Positions 35,077-44,941 are shown, numbered from the stretch's first letter. The stretch is DNA of 64,000 nucleotides from Fontivivens sp964399735 (GCA_964399735.1 CAYNSO010000009.1:1-64000); one strand, 5' to 3'. Notes: generated from the sequence alone by a model not told the origin. Numbers and translations: made by a program.

Positions 35077-37437
35077 ATGAATCGGTTTATGATGAGACTA
35101 TTTGGCAATAGATTTAAGAAAAAGAAAAAGCAAACCACTGCCGATAAAATTAAATCTGGCGGCGGACTGAATATTAAAAAATTTCTTCAGCGTTATTTAC
35201 TTGATCTGATCGTGTTGTTTTTTTGCGCTTTGTTGCTTTCCATGTTTTTCCCCAAAGGAAAATCTTTTCAGTTTTCTGACCTGAAAGAAGGACGGGTGTA
35301 TGTAGGGGCAGAAATTATTGCGCCGTATTCTTTTCCGGTAAATAAAAATCCCGAAGAGTACAATGCCGATGTTGCCAAAGCGCGCGAGAGTATTGCGCCG
35401 GTTTTTATGCGAAATAAAACCATTGAAGTCGAGCAAAAACAAAAACTGGCCGGTTTTTTACAGCAGGTTCGTTCTCTGCTCAATTCTGCCAATGTCAACC
35501 GTGACCGTTTGCAACAAATATTCCGCAATGATGGTATCATCGTTTCTAACGAAGATGTGTCATTATTAATATCCGGATTTGCCGAAAGTAAAACCGGCGC
35601 TGCCGCCGGGCGCAGTAAAAATGATATTGAAAATAGAATGGCTGCTTTTGAAGAGATTGCCCAGGTTATTAAAGCGTCAGTCAACGATTTTTATTCAACG
35701 GGAATTCTGAATCTAAACAAGCAGGATTTACCCAAAGCAACAACCAAAATGACGGTGCACCTGCTCGATAACGATACGTTACAGGTAACCCCGGAAGATT
35801 ATGAAGCGGCCTACCTTGAGGATATAAATTATTACTTTGATAAAGATGAAGCCTCTAAAATATTACTGGACAATTTACGTACCAAATACAACCTGGACGA
35901 AAAACGAATAAAAATCATCTATCAAATAGCCGTACATTATCTGGTTCCAAATATCTTGTATAACAAGCAGGAAACAGAGGAAATGTTAAACATGGCTATT
36001 GCCAATGTTCCAATCGCCAAGGATCAGGTTCTGGCTGGCGAACGGATCATTGACAGCCATGAACGAATAACGGCAACGCACATCGAGCGGCTCAATTCTC
36101 TGGCGCTGGCCAGGGCAGAAAGAGGGCAAACTTTGGGCTTTTGGTCGCGTTTGCTACCTATAATTGGTAAATTTTTTATTGTTGCCATTATTCTCACTAT
36201 CTTGTTCATCTTTTTGTGGCGAGATCACCGGCATATCGTTAACAACCGCAAAGAATCTTTATTAATACTAATTGTCATCATTTTACTGGCCATAGTTACA
36301 TTTTTATTTAACAACTTTTCTCTCTCTGCCTATTTAATTCCAGTTTCTATTGCGGCAATCATTATTACAATCTTTTTTAATTCGCGGGTTGGTTTTTTGG
36401 TCTCGATAGCAGTTAGTCTGTTGGTTGGGGCAATGCGCGGCGATGAATTCGGAATTACCTATATATCCATATTTGTTTCTACAATAGCAATATTAACAGT
36501 AACCAAAGTAAGAACCCGCAATTGGGTATTACATTCTTTTGTGGCAATAGCGGGCGCCTATTTGTTGGCAATTTTGATGTATGATTTTATCAATTATATT
36601 CCATTTAGCGGCATAGCCCAGGATATAGGTTATGGTTTAATCAATGCTTTTTTATCACCAATTTTTGCTTATGGGTTGGTCATCATCTTTGAATTTGTGT
36701 TTGAAATGACCACCGATATGACGCTGCTGGAATTATCCGACCTGAATCAACCATTATTGCGGCAGCTGGCAATTCAGGCGCCGGGTACATATCATCACAG
36801 TATTCTGGTAGGCACCCTGGCTGAATCGGCCACCGAAGCGATTGGAGGAAACGCATTACTCGCCCGAGTCGGGTCATATTATCATGATATTGGTAAAATG
36901 GAAAAGCCGGAATATTTTGTCGAGAATCAAACCAAGGGGCGGAACCCTCAGGAAAAGTTGTCGCCCACAATGAGCTCGCTGATTTTATCCAATCATGTAA
37001 AAAAGGGAGTGGAAATTGCCCGTCAATACAATTTGCCCCGCGAAGTGGAAGACTTTATTTATGAACATCACGGCACCTCGCTAATGTCCTATTTTTATCA
37101 AAAAGCCCTGGAAAAGACCAGCGAAGATCAGGTATCCAGGGATGAATTCCGTTATCCCGGACCAAAACCAAAATCCCGGGAAACCGCCATTGTCATGTGC
37201 GCCGATGCTGTTGAGGCTGCGTCACGGACGTTAAAAGAACCATCTCCCAGCCGTATTAAAGGGCTTGTGGAACAGATCATTGATGAGCGTTTCAAAAGCG
37301 GTGAGTTGGATAATACGCCATTAACGCTAAAAGACCTTTCCAATATTTCCGAAGCCTTTCAAAAAATTCTTAACGGCGTCTTTCACAGCCGCATTGAATA
37401 CCCCTCTGAGAAAAAACCGGCGGCAGCGAAAGAATAG
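35077..37437 (+). CDS. 7TM-HD cyclic-di-AMP phosphodiesterase (PgpH-like)
   Basis: A 786-residue protein of PgpH architecture. A basic N-terminus and first helix lead to a ~300-residue extracytoplasmic 7TMR-HDED region (RESIAPVFMRNKTIE ... VLAGERIIDSHERI). Seven membrane helices (about 365-545) and a cytosolic HD domain follow. The metal site shows GTYHHSILVG, YYHDIGKMEKP (H603, D604) and YEHHGTSL. It hydrolyses c-di-AMP, which controls potassium and osmolyte uptake; a Ktr-type potassium system is encoded 5 kb downstream. It is transcribed with phoH and ybeY. Confidence 0.95.
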   Translation: MNRFMMRLFGNRFKKKKKQTTADKIKSGGGLNIKKFLQRYLLDLIVLFFCALLLSMFFPKGKSFQFSDLKEGRVYVGAEIIAPYSFPVNKNPEEYNADVAKARESIAPVFMRNKTIEVEQKQKLAGFLQQVRSLLNSANVNRDRLQQIFRNDGIIVSNEDVSLLISGFAESKTGAAAGRSKNDIENRMAAFEEIAQVIKASVNDFYSTGILNLNKQDLPKATTKMTVHLLDNDTLQVTPEDYEAAYLEDINYYFDKDEASKILLDNLRTKYNLDEKRIKIIYQIAVHYLVPNILYNKQETEEMLNMAIANVPIAKDQVLAGERIIDSHERITATHIERLNSLALARAERGQTLGFWSRLLPIIGKFFIVAIILTILFIFLWRDHRHIVNNRKESLLILIVIILLAIVTFLFNNFSLSAYLIPVSIAAIIITIFFNSRVGFLVSIAVSLLVGAMRGDEFGITYISIFVSTIAILTVTKVRTRNWVLHSFVAIAGAYLLAILMYDFINYIPFSGIAQDIGYGLINAFLSPIFAYGLVIIFEFVFEMTTDMTLLELSDLNQPLLRQLAIQAPGTYHHSILVGTLAESATEAIGGNALLARVGSYYHDIGKMEKPEYFVENQTKGRNPQEKLSPTMSSLILSNHVKKGVEIARQYNLPREVEDFIYEHHGTSLMSYFYQKALEKTSEDQVSRDEFRYPGPKPKSRETAIVMCADAVEAASRTLKEPSPSRIKGLVEQIIDERFKSGELDNTPLTLKDLSNISEAFQKILNGVFHSRIEYPSEKKPAAAKE

Positions 37438-37592
37438 TTTTTTGACAAGCCGGGAACCTTAAAAAATGAAAATCGTATATCATATACCAAAACACCAACA
37501 ATAGAACAAACAGAAAGAATAAAGCAATTCATCAGATCATAATTGAAAATCATTACGGGGTAGAAGACCTGGACGAAAAAGAGATCGAGTCC

Positions 37593-37952
37593 TTGGTGCA
37601 GAGCATTCTTGTTTCTTCGGAAAAAGAATGGCATATCAACCTGGTTTTAATTTCAGACGAATTAATAGCCGGAATTCATGAAAAGTACCTGCAAGACAAT
37701 TCACCAACCGACGTTATCTCTTTTGATTTGAGTGAAGATTTTGAAGATTTTTATGAAGGTGAAATTTATATAAGCATTGACCGCGCCTGCGACCAGGCCA
37801 AAGAATTCAACGTAACATTTAAAAGTGAGTTATACCGGCTTGTAGCCCACGGCATTCTGCATTTAATCGGTTACGATGATCAAAGCGAAACGGAGCGGCA
37901 AAAAATGCGGGAACTGGAAAATAAAGTTTTACAAAAATTTAATTTGTTTTAA
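37593..37952 (+). CDS. ybeY: Endoribonuclease YbeY
   Basis: The metal-binding signature is HGILHLIGYDDQSETE (the HxxxHxxGxDH-like zinc site with Asp at the last position), and PTDVISFDLSE is also typical, so this is the YbeY rRNA-maturation endonuclease. The first canonical start in frame is the TTG at 37593, with GTG at 37596. However, the frame stays open upstream and encodes IIIENHYGVEDLDEKEIESL, the expected YbeY N-terminal strand and helix. The real start is therefore probably an ATT/ATA-type codon near 37527-37542. It follows pgpH in the conserved phoH-pgpH-ybeY order. Confidence 0.92.
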   Translation: MVQSILVSSEKEWHINLVLISDELIAGIHEKYLQDNSPTDVISFDLSEDFEDFYEGEIYISIDRACDQAKEFNVTFKSELYRLVAHGILHLIGYDDQSETERQKMRELENKVLQKFNLF

Positions 37953-38070
37953 TGAATAAAAAATATATATTTAGTATTGATTGTGAAAAAAATTAAGGTT
38001 TTCCTGTAATATTGCTAGAAAAAAATAAATCCATGTCGGCTAGTGACTAACAGAGGAGAAAGAACAAATT

Positions 38071-39381
38071 TTGGAAGACCCTGTACATTGGTATATTGTA
38101 ACTTTTTTATTATTTTTAATGTTATCGGCCTTTTTTTCCGGCTCTGAAACAGCTTTTTTCTCATTAAATGATTTAATTGTCAAACAAATTGCAGAAGATA
38201 AAAGCCGCAGGGCAAAACGTGTTGTATGGTTGCTGTCCAACCCGCGGCGTTTATTGAGCTCTTTGTTAATTGGTAACACTTTTGTAAATGTATCCGCAAC
38301 AACCCTGGCGGCAGTTTTTACTACCCGGTTATGTTTACAGGCAGGGATTGATCAGAAAATTGCTTATCTGATCAATATTCTGGTGGTTACTTTTTTTATT
38401 CTGGTATTTAGTGAGATAACGCCAAAAATTATTGCTGTAAAAAATGCCCGTAATTTTGCATTACGTGTTTCTCTGATTGTTTCTATTATTTATTATATAT
38501 TTTTACCCTTTACTGTTTTTGTTGACAAGAGCATCAATTTTCTGAGTCGAATTTTAAAATTGCGGGAATCTAGAGAGGAAAAATTTTTCCATTCCGATGA
38601 ATTTCAGGCGTTGCTGGATTTGGGAGAAGAGCAAGGCGAGTTGGAAGAAGAAGAAAAGGAAATGATTCATTCGATTTTTGAGTTTGGCGATACAATTGTG
38701 CGGGAAATAATGATTCCCCGTCCGGATGTGGTTTGCATTTCTCATGATTCATCCCTGGAAGAATTGATAGAAATGATCAAAACCAGGGGTCATACCAGAA
38801 TTCCGGTATATGTAGACACTATCGACAAGATCAGTGGAATAATAAATGCCAAAGATTTACTGCCGTTTGTTTCCAATCCGTCACAGAAAAAAGATTTGCT
38901 GGAATTGGCGCGGCCGGTAATTTTTGTTCCTGAAAGCAAAAAAATTGATGATTTATTACGCCTGTTCCAGAAAGAACGACAACATTTGGCTATTGTTGTA
39001 GACGAGTATGGCGGCACCTCAGGTATTGTTACCCTGGAAAATGTGATTGAAGAAATAGTCGGCGATATTCGTGACGAATATGACCAGGAACAAGCGCTGT
39101 TTAAAACGATTGATAATAACAATTACCTGGTGAATGCCAAAATTGATATTGAATCTCTTGATGAACTGATTAGCATCAATATACCGGAAAAAGATGAGTA
39201 TGACACTCTGGGTGGTTTTATTTTGGAAATGACCGGTTCTGTTCCACAGGAAAAACAGGAAATAGTGTTTAACAACTATACGTTAAAAGTTGAAAAAGTT
39301 GAAAATAACCGAATAATCCTGGTGCGCATTACTAATAATCCGAATATTGAAAAGAACGATAATAGCGCCGCAGATTTATAA
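38071..39381 (+). CDS. CNNM/CBS hemolysin-family protein (CorC/YfjD-like)
   Basis: A 436-residue protein. The N-terminal DUF21/CNNM membrane domain has about four helices (SAFFSGSETAFFSLN motif). A CBS pair (IMIPRPDVVCISHDSSLEEL ... VDEYGGTSGIVTLENVIEEI) and a C-terminal CorC_HlyC domain (YLVNAKIDIESLDELI ... DTLGGFILEMTG) follow. Proteins of this type are implicated in Mg2+ or Co2+ transport and in resistance to metal stress. It starts at a TTG with AGGAG 12 bases upstream. It follows ybeY, as in many genomes. Confidence 0.93.
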   Translation: MEDPVHWYIVTFLLFLMLSAFFSGSETAFFSLNDLIVKQIAEDKSRRAKRVVWLLSNPRRLLSSLLIGNTFVNVSATTLAAVFTTRLCLQAGIDQKIAYLINILVVTFFILVFSEITPKIIAVKNARNFALRVSLIVSIIYYIFLPFTVFVDKSINFLSRILKLRESREEKFFHSDEFQALLDLGEEQGELEEEEKEMIHSIFEFGDTIVREIMIPRPDVVCISHDSSLEELIEMIKTRGHTRIPVYVDTIDKISGIINAKDLLPFVSNPSQKKDLLELARPVIFVPESKKIDDLLRLFQKERQHLAIVVDEYGGTSGIVTLENVIEEIVGDIRDEYDQEQALFKTIDNNNYLVNAKIDIESLDELISINIPEKDEYDTLGGFILEMTGSVPQEKQEIVFNNYTLKVEKVENNRIILVRITNNPNIEKNDNSAADL

Positions 39382-39465
39382 TGTAAATAGTTCTTGACTA
39401 TCAGACAGATTTTTGATAAAATTATTTTTAAAATATTGTAAAATTAAAATAACAGGAGATGATAA

Positions 39466-40632
39466 ATGTTGAAATTGAGATTTGATTACCGAGACCTGTT
39501 TAACGCACCCAGAATCGCCTTTAGCATACAGCGGATCTGGATTCAGTTTGTCGGCTTGTTTTTTGGTTATGCAGGCTACCTGGCGCTTACCTATCTCAGT
39601 TATGTTTTAAATAACTACAAGCTGGAAGATGTGTGGAACAGGTTTGGTTTATTGCCCTGTCTATTTATCACCGGAGAAGCTTTTCCCTGGTATTCCTGGC
39701 TGATCTGGATATTGGGTTGTTTGTTGCTGCTATTTGTTTATCTGGTTACCAATACTGCTGTTGCGCGGGCGCTTTATATGATAAGCAAAGGCAACCATTT
39801 TTATTCCTGGAAAGAAGCATTCCGTTTTGCTTTTAAAAAGATATGGTCAATTCTTTTAACGCCGGTTTCCATTGCTTTTTTAATTGGCTTGATGATTTTG
39901 GGCAGTCTGGTCATTGGTTTGTTGGGCAAAATTCCATTTATTGGCGAGTTGGGAATCAGCTTGTTCACAATCATCTGGTTTATTGCTGCACTGATCATGT
40001 TATTTTTTGCCATTGTTACTCTAGTTGCGCTGTTATTGACGCCCGGTATTATTGCCACCACCGATGAAGATGCTTTTGAAGCCGTGTTTCAGGTGTTTTC
40101 CATTACCTGGAGTCAACCCTGCAGGTTCCTGTTTTACCAGATTATCAACATTGTTCAAGCCGCTCTAAGTTTTGCTGTTTTTGCATTTTTTGTAAAAAAA
40201 GCGCTGGTAATTATGAATACTTTATTTGTGCATTTTATGGGCAGAGATTTTATTAATCTCTGTAATAATGGCCAGACAATGGTGCAAAAATGGACTTTTT
40301 TATTTCAAAGTGTAATTGACAGCATTTTTAAAGGATGTTCGCCGCACATATTTTTTACTCATAACTATTCGTTGATACCCCACTCCGAATTGCCGGTTAC
40401 TGTAATTATTTCATCCTATCTTTACGCCTTTAGCGTGTTGTTTATTGGCGCTTTGGTAATTTCGTATGCTTTAACAACATTAACAGCAGGGAATACTTTG
40501 CAATACCTGGTAATGCGCAAATTTAAAGATCAGGAAAACCTGCTTGAACGGAAAGATGCGGAAGAAGAGGAAGAAGAAAGCGAAGAAAAACCGGCTGAAC
40601 AAGAGCCAGGGCCGGCAGCTGAAAAAGAATAA
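39466..40632 (+). CDS. Polytopic membrane protein of unknown function with acidic tail
   Basis: A 388-residue protein with about six membrane helices, including WYSWLIWILGCLLLLFVYLV, LTPVSIAFLIGLMILGSLVI, LFTIIWFIAALIMLFFAIV and a late helix near VLFIGALVISYALTT. A very acidic C-terminal tail (DAEEEEEESEEKPAEQEP) follows. No family is recognised; the spread of helices recalls DUF4013-like or glycerophosphoryl-diesterase membrane-domain proteins. AGGAG precedes the ATG. The MinD-like gene follows after 44 bases, so the two may work together, the ATPase at the membrane face. Confidence 0.75.
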   Translation: MLKLRFDYRDLFNAPRIAFSIQRIWIQFVGLFFGYAGYLALTYLSYVLNNYKLEDVWNRFGLLPCLFITGEAFPWYSWLIWILGCLLLLFVYLVTNTAVARALYMISKGNHFYSWKEAFRFAFKKIWSILLTPVSIAFLIGLMILGSLVIGLLGKIPFIGELGISLFTIIWFIAALIMLFFAIVTLVALLLTPGIIATTDEDAFEAVFQVFSITWSQPCRFLFYQIINIVQAALSFAVFAFFVKKALVIMNTLFVHFMGRDFINLCNNGQTMVQKWTFLFQSVIDSIFKGCSPHIFFTHNYSLIPHSELPVTVIISSYLYAFSVLFIGALVISYALTTLTAGNTLQYLVMRKFKDQENLLERKDAEEEEEESEEKPAEQEPGPAAEKE

Positions 40633-40676
40633 ATATAATAATATTGTGAAATTTGTTAGTTCAGGATAACTAGGCT

Positions 40677-41963
40677 ATGTCTGAATTATTTGTAAAAATT
40701 GATAATCGTGAAAAAGGCCCCTTTTCTAAAAAAGAATTAAAAAATTTGGCTGACAAGGGGGAATTTAACCGCAATGATTTGGTTTTTTATGAAGAAACCC
40801 AGGAATGGGTAAAAGCCGGTCAATTGGATAATTTGGTTGAAGTTTTTTCATCTTTGGAAAACACCGAAAATCGTAAAATAGTATACGCAGTTGGCGGCGG
40901 TAAGGGCGGAGTTGGAAAAACCAGCCTCACCGCATCCCTGGGAATTGGCCTGGCAGCGCTTGATTATAATGTTGTTACCATTGATGCAGATTTGGGCAGC
41001 GCCAATTTGCATACCTGTATGGGAATTCTTGATCCTGAATACACCTTTTATCATTTTTACACGATGCAGCGAGAGAGCCTGAATGATATTATGCTCGATA
41101 CGCCGGTGAAAAATCTCAAGCTGATCAGCGGCGCCTGTGGCACTTTGGGGTTGGCGAACCCGCAGTATTTTCAAAAACAGCGCTTTATCAGCCAGTTACG
41201 CGAATTAAATGCTGATTTTATATTGCTGGATTTGGGCGCCGGCTCTTCTTATAATGTGATCGATTTTTTTATTGCCGCCGACCAGGGCATTCTGGTAACC
41301 ACTCCCGACCCGATGGCAATTCAAGACACTTTTAATTTTCTAAAAGTAGCCTTTTTACGCAAGCTGGTTAGAGAGTTTAAAAATAATGACCTGGTATTGG
41401 AAGTGTTGGAACGCGAAATGGATGCCAAACGCGGGCGTATGAATTCTACCATGATGGATATTTTACGTGAAATTGAAAAGGCCGACCAGGAATCAGCTAA
41501 TAAAATTAACAGATCTCTGCGGGAATTCAAACCATTATTAATTATGAACATGATCCATTCCGCCGACGAAATTAAAGAAGGCGACACTTTTAAAATTGCC
41601 GCCAAAGAACTTTTGTCTATTGATGTAGATTATATCGGTTATATAGAGTACGATGATCAAGTTCGGAAATCGATTAAGGAATTACGCCCGTTTATTCTTG
41701 ATAATCCCAAATCTAAAGCCTCCAAAAGCCTGGCCAGACTGATTTCTACCGGGCTGTTGAAAAAAGATGGCTGGAAAGGCTTTAAAGAAAAACACCGGGT
41801 CATAAAAAATGTTTCAATTGATGCAGATGACTATCCTAAAACCAATCTCCAGGAAAGCGCTACAATATGTTCAATTAATTGTATATATTGGGGCGATTGC
41901 GAATACCAGGAAGGCGGTTTGCCCTGCTCCATACGACACATGGACCCGATCTTTAAAAAATAA
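40677..41963 (+). CDS. MinD/FlhG-like ATPase with N-terminal GYF_2 domain and C-terminal Cys4 motif
   Basis: A 428-residue three-part protein. Residues 1-58 (LFVKIDNREKGPFSKKELKN ... QEWVKAGQL) form a GYF_2 domain, a peptide-binding module. Residues ~65-370 form a MinD/FlhG-type P-loop ATPase: GGKGGVGKTSLTASLG, TIDADLGSANLH and ILLDLGAGSS. The last 35 residues carry Cys398, Cys402, Cys408 and Cys417 (C-x3-C-x5-C-x8-C), which look like a metal or iron-sulfur site. Related ATPases position flagella, pili or other cell-pole structures; no flagellar gene is seen here. The upstream neighbour is an unknown membrane protein 44 bases away. Confidence 0.88.
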   Translation: MSELFVKIDNREKGPFSKKELKNLADKGEFNRNDLVFYEETQEWVKAGQLDNLVEVFSSLENTENRKIVYAVGGGKGGVGKTSLTASLGIGLAALDYNVVTIDADLGSANLHTCMGILDPEYTFYHFYTMQRESLNDIMLDTPVKNLKLISGACGTLGLANPQYFQKQRFISQLRELNADFILLDLGAGSSYNVIDFFIAADQGILVTTPDPMAIQDTFNFLKVAFLRKLVREFKNNDLVLEVLEREMDAKRGRMNSTMMDILREIEKADQESANKINRSLREFKPLLIMNMIHSADEIKEGDTFKIAAKELLSIDVDYIGYIEYDDQVRKSIKELRPFILDNPKSKASKSLARLISTGLLKKDGWKGFKEKHRVIKNVSIDADDYPKTNLQESATICSINCIYWGDCEYQEGGLPCSIRHMDPIFKK

Positions 41964-42210
41964 AAACGTATAACAATTATCTCCTGTCTGCTTTTTAGTA
42001 ACCTTGCAGATTTAGTCATGAAATTAAATTATAAAGCCTTGCATTGATCAGGGCCTGAAACTGAAGCGGAAAGAGGTGAACAGTGGTTCGCCTTTTTTTG
42101 TATTGCAAAAAGAATAAAAAAAATAATATAAAGATATTTTTTTATTATATTATGGCGGTTGCCGGTTTTTTTGGATGCAAACTATATCAAGATAATTATT
42201 AACAAATTTT

Positions 42211-43560
42211 ATGAAGCTGAAAAAAAAGCAAAACATTACCCCCGCAAAAACTCTGGCTGTCAGTTTTTTAATTTTGATTTTTGGCGGAACCTTTTTATTA
42301 ATGCTTCCTTTTAGCTCAAACAGACACGTTTCTATTATCGACGCATTGTTCACATCAACATCGGCAAGTTGTGTAACCGGGTTAATTGTCTATGATACCG
42401 GTACGCAATGGACTCTTGCCGGGCAAATAATAATTTTATTGCTGATCCAGTTGGGTGGGCTGGGCATTATGACGTTTTCAACCCTGGGTGCGTTTATTAT
42501 TGCCGGCAAAATAAATTTACGTAACCGGCAAATGATTGAAGAAAGCCTTGGCGGAATGAGCATCCCCAAACCGGGAAAGCTGCTATCTGCCATTGTGTTG
42601 GGAACCCTGGTTTTTGAAACAATCGGTGCGTTGTTGTTAACCTTGCGTTTTATAAAACAATATCCATTTTTTAAAGCTCTGTATTATGGCATTTTCCATT
42701 CCATTTCTGCATTTTGCAACGCCGGTTTTGCATTGTATCCCGACAGTTTGGAAAGGTATCAGAATGATGTAACCGTGAACCTGGTTATCATGTCTCTTAT
42801 CATTACCGGCGGCATTGGTTTTTGGGTGCTGTTTGATATTATTCATCTATTTAAAAACCGACGCCGCAAGCTCGGTTATCACAGCGCGATTGTTATTTCT
42901 ACTTCCGCCGTGTTAATTTTGGGGGGAATGCTTGCCATTTTATTGCTGGAATGGAATAATTCTCTTAGCCATCTGGCGTTTCCATACAAGATAATGAATG
43001 CTGCTTTTCAATCCATTACAACCCGAACCGCAGGATTTAATACCATAAGAATTGAGAATTTTAGCAATGGTTCGATCATGATTATGATGATTTTGATGCT
43101 CATCGGCGCATCTCCGGGCTCGTGTGGCGGCGGCATAAAGACCAGCACATTTGCAGTGATTATGGCAATGATCTTTTCCCGGTTAAGCGATCAAAGGCAG
43201 GTAAGATTATTTAAACGGGGTGTGCCGGAGCAGATTATCTCCAAAGCTATTGCCATTCTCTTTTTTTCCTTGATTTTATTAACAATTGCTATAATTTTTT
43301 TATTGATGACAGAGCATCATCCGGGAATTGCGGTACCGGAACGCGCAACATTTATTGAGGTGGTTTTTGAAGCTTTTTCTGCTCTTGGAACGGTTGGTTT
43401 AAGTATGGGGTTGACGCCGGTTTTAACCTCAAGCGGCAAAGTGATTGTTGTTTTTTTAATGTTCCTGGGTAGAATTGGCCCTTTGGCCATTGCCCTGGCA
43501 ATCGCTACAAAAAAGGATTTACATATTCGTTATGCTGAAGAACAAGTATGGGTTGGATGA
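42211..43560 (+). CDS. TrkH/KtrB-family potassium transporter subunit
   Basis: A 449-residue membrane protein with four pore repeats: TSASCVTGLIVYDTG, HSISAFCNAGFALYPD, SITTRTAGFNTI and FSALGTVGLSMG, carrying the selectivity-filter glycines. Length and repeat form fit KtrB better than the longer TrkH. It conducts K+ (often with Na+) and needs a cytosolic RCK partner, supplied by the gene 127 bases downstream. A 247-base spacer precedes it and probably holds its promoter. Confidence 0.94.
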   Translation: MKLKKKQNITPAKTLAVSFLILIFGGTFLLMLPFSSNRHVSIIDALFTSTSASCVTGLIVYDTGTQWTLAGQIIILLLIQLGGLGIMTFSTLGAFIIAGKINLRNRQMIEESLGGMSIPKPGKLLSAIVLGTLVFETIGALLLTLRFIKQYPFFKALYYGIFHSISAFCNAGFALYPDSLERYQNDVTVNLVIMSLIITGGIGFWVLFDIIHLFKNRRRKLGYHSAIVISTSAVLILGGMLAILLLEWNNSLSHLAFPYKIMNAAFQSITTRTAGFNTIRIENFSNGSIMIMMILMLIGASPGSCGGGIKTSTFAVIMAMIFSRLSDQRQVRLFKRGVPEQIISKAIAILFFSLILLTIAIIFLLMTEHHPGIAVPERATFIEVVFEAFSALGTVGLSMGLTPVLTSSGKVIVVFLMFLGRIGPLAIALAIATKKDLHIRYAEEQVWVG

Positions 43561-43687
43561 ACGGAAATAAAAATTTTATATTCAAGAGTGGTTTTATGAT
43601 GTTTTTATTCATAAAATGACCGGAACGATTTAAAAACACACAAAACATATTTATAAAGTAATTATAAATATTCAGGAAAAAAGCGTT

Positions 43688-44344
43688 ATGAAATCATTTG
43701 CAATCATTGGTTTAAGCAGTTTTGGTTATTACCTGGCCAAAGATCTTGCGGCCAGGGGATACCAGGTTATGGCAATAGATAAAAAAGAAGACCGGGTAGA
43801 ACGGGTAAAATCGTTTGTTGATCGGGCGGTTGTTGCAGATGCCAGCGATAAGGAAACTCTTGTTGGGCTTGGTTTGGCTGATCTGGATGGCGTAATTGTC
43901 AGTTTGGGTGACCAGGTCGACGCCAGTATTCTTGTCACTTTGTATTTGCGGGAATTACGGGTGAAAAAAATTATTGCCAAAGCAATTACTGAAGATCATG
44001 GTAAAATACTTGACATAATTGGCGCAACCGAAGTGGTTTTCCCGGAACGTGATGTAGCGTATCGGCTTTCACAAACCCTGGAAAGTGATTATGTGCTCGA
44101 CAGTATAGCTTTAACGGAAGGCATAAGTATTTTGGAAATAGCGGCGCCTAATACCCTGGTTGGCAAAACTCTGGGAGCGCTGGATTTACGTAACCGATAT
44201 GGGGTGCTGGTTTTGATTGTTAAGGAACTGGTGCCGGAAAATGTAGTTTTAATCCCCACCGCCGACCATATAATCAAAGATAGCGATATTTTGGTTATGC
44301 TGGGCAAGGATGAGGATTTGAAAAAAATCAAAAAATTACATTGA
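43688..44344 (+). CDS. KtrA/TrkA RCK-type potassium uptake regulator
   Basis: A 218-residue cytosolic protein. The RCK_N Rossmann domain begins MKSFAIIGLSSFGYYLAKDLA, followed by VVADASDKETL and VSLGDQVDASIL. The RCK_C domain is at about 140-218 (SILEIAAPNTLVGKTL ... ILVMLGKDEDLKKI). It gates the upstream KtrB-like channel in response to ATP/ADP. RCK_C domains of this kind bind c-di-AMP in Firmicutes, notable because a PgpH-like phosphodiesterase is encoded nearby. Confidence 0.94.
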   Translation: MKSFAIIGLSSFGYYLAKDLAARGYQVMAIDKKEDRVERVKSFVDRAVVADASDKETLVGLGLADLDGVIVSLGDQVDASILVTLYLRELRVKKIIAKAITEDHGKILDIIGATEVVFPERDVAYRLSQTLESDYVLDSIALTEGISILEIAAPNTLVGKTLGALDLRNRYGVLVLIVKELVPENVVLIPTADHIIKDSDILVMLGKDEDLKKIKKLH

Positions 44345-44432
44345 TTTCTTAAAATGCAGACAAAATAAAATACCAGTTGTTGTTGTTTAAGTATAAAGAA
44401 TTGATAAAGCTCTATAAAATGGGAGAGTTAAT

Positions 44433-44888
44433 ATGCCCATCCAGTTAATCCATGTTATTCGGGAAATTACCGATACGGTTTCTTTTGCCAACAGAAACAA
44501 GGCCCTGGCTTTTTGTACAGATCTAGACCGTAATCAAGCGGCGCAATGGGAGCCGAATACGGATATCATCGAGAGTGAAGAACAAGTAATAATAAAAATT
44601 GAAATGGCGGGTGTAAAACAAGGCGACGTTTCTGTTAAAGTGAGAAATGGAAAAATATTAATTTGTGGAGAACGTCGGGAAAAATTACCTGCACGACCGG
44701 TTTCTTTTCATCAACTGGAGATCAGTTACGGGAGTTTTGAAAAAGCCATAATTATCCCGGAAATATTGGAACATAATAATATATCGGCCACGCTTGTCGA
44801 TGGTATTTTGGAAATTGTTATTTCCAAGAAAAACGAGATTATTGAAATTCCGATCCATAACCGGCAAAAAGAAAAAACAACCTGGTGA
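44433..44888 (+). CDS. Hsp20 small heat-shock protein
   Basis: A 151-residue protein with an alpha-crystallin domain from about residue 45: WEPNTDIIESEEQVIIKIEM, VSVKVRNGKILICGERRE, the YGSFEKAIIIPE strand, and ISATLVDGILEIVISKK in place of the usual ANGVLxIxxPK. It holds unfolding proteins for other chaperones. It lies 53 bases upstream of lon, a pairing that suggests shared stress response; no CIRCE element is seen before it. GGGAGAG precedes the ATG. Confidence 0.93.
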   Translation: MPIQLIHVIREITDTVSFANRNKALAFCTDLDRNQAAQWEPNTDIIESEEQVIIKIEMAGVKQGDVSVKVRNGKILICGERREKLPARPVSFHQLEISYGSFEKAIIIPEILEHNNISATLVDGILEIVISKKNEIIEIPIHNRQKEKTTW

Positions 44889-44941
44889 GCAACCAGGAAT
44901 ATACCGCTATATTATTGATAATGATTATCAGGAGAGGATAA

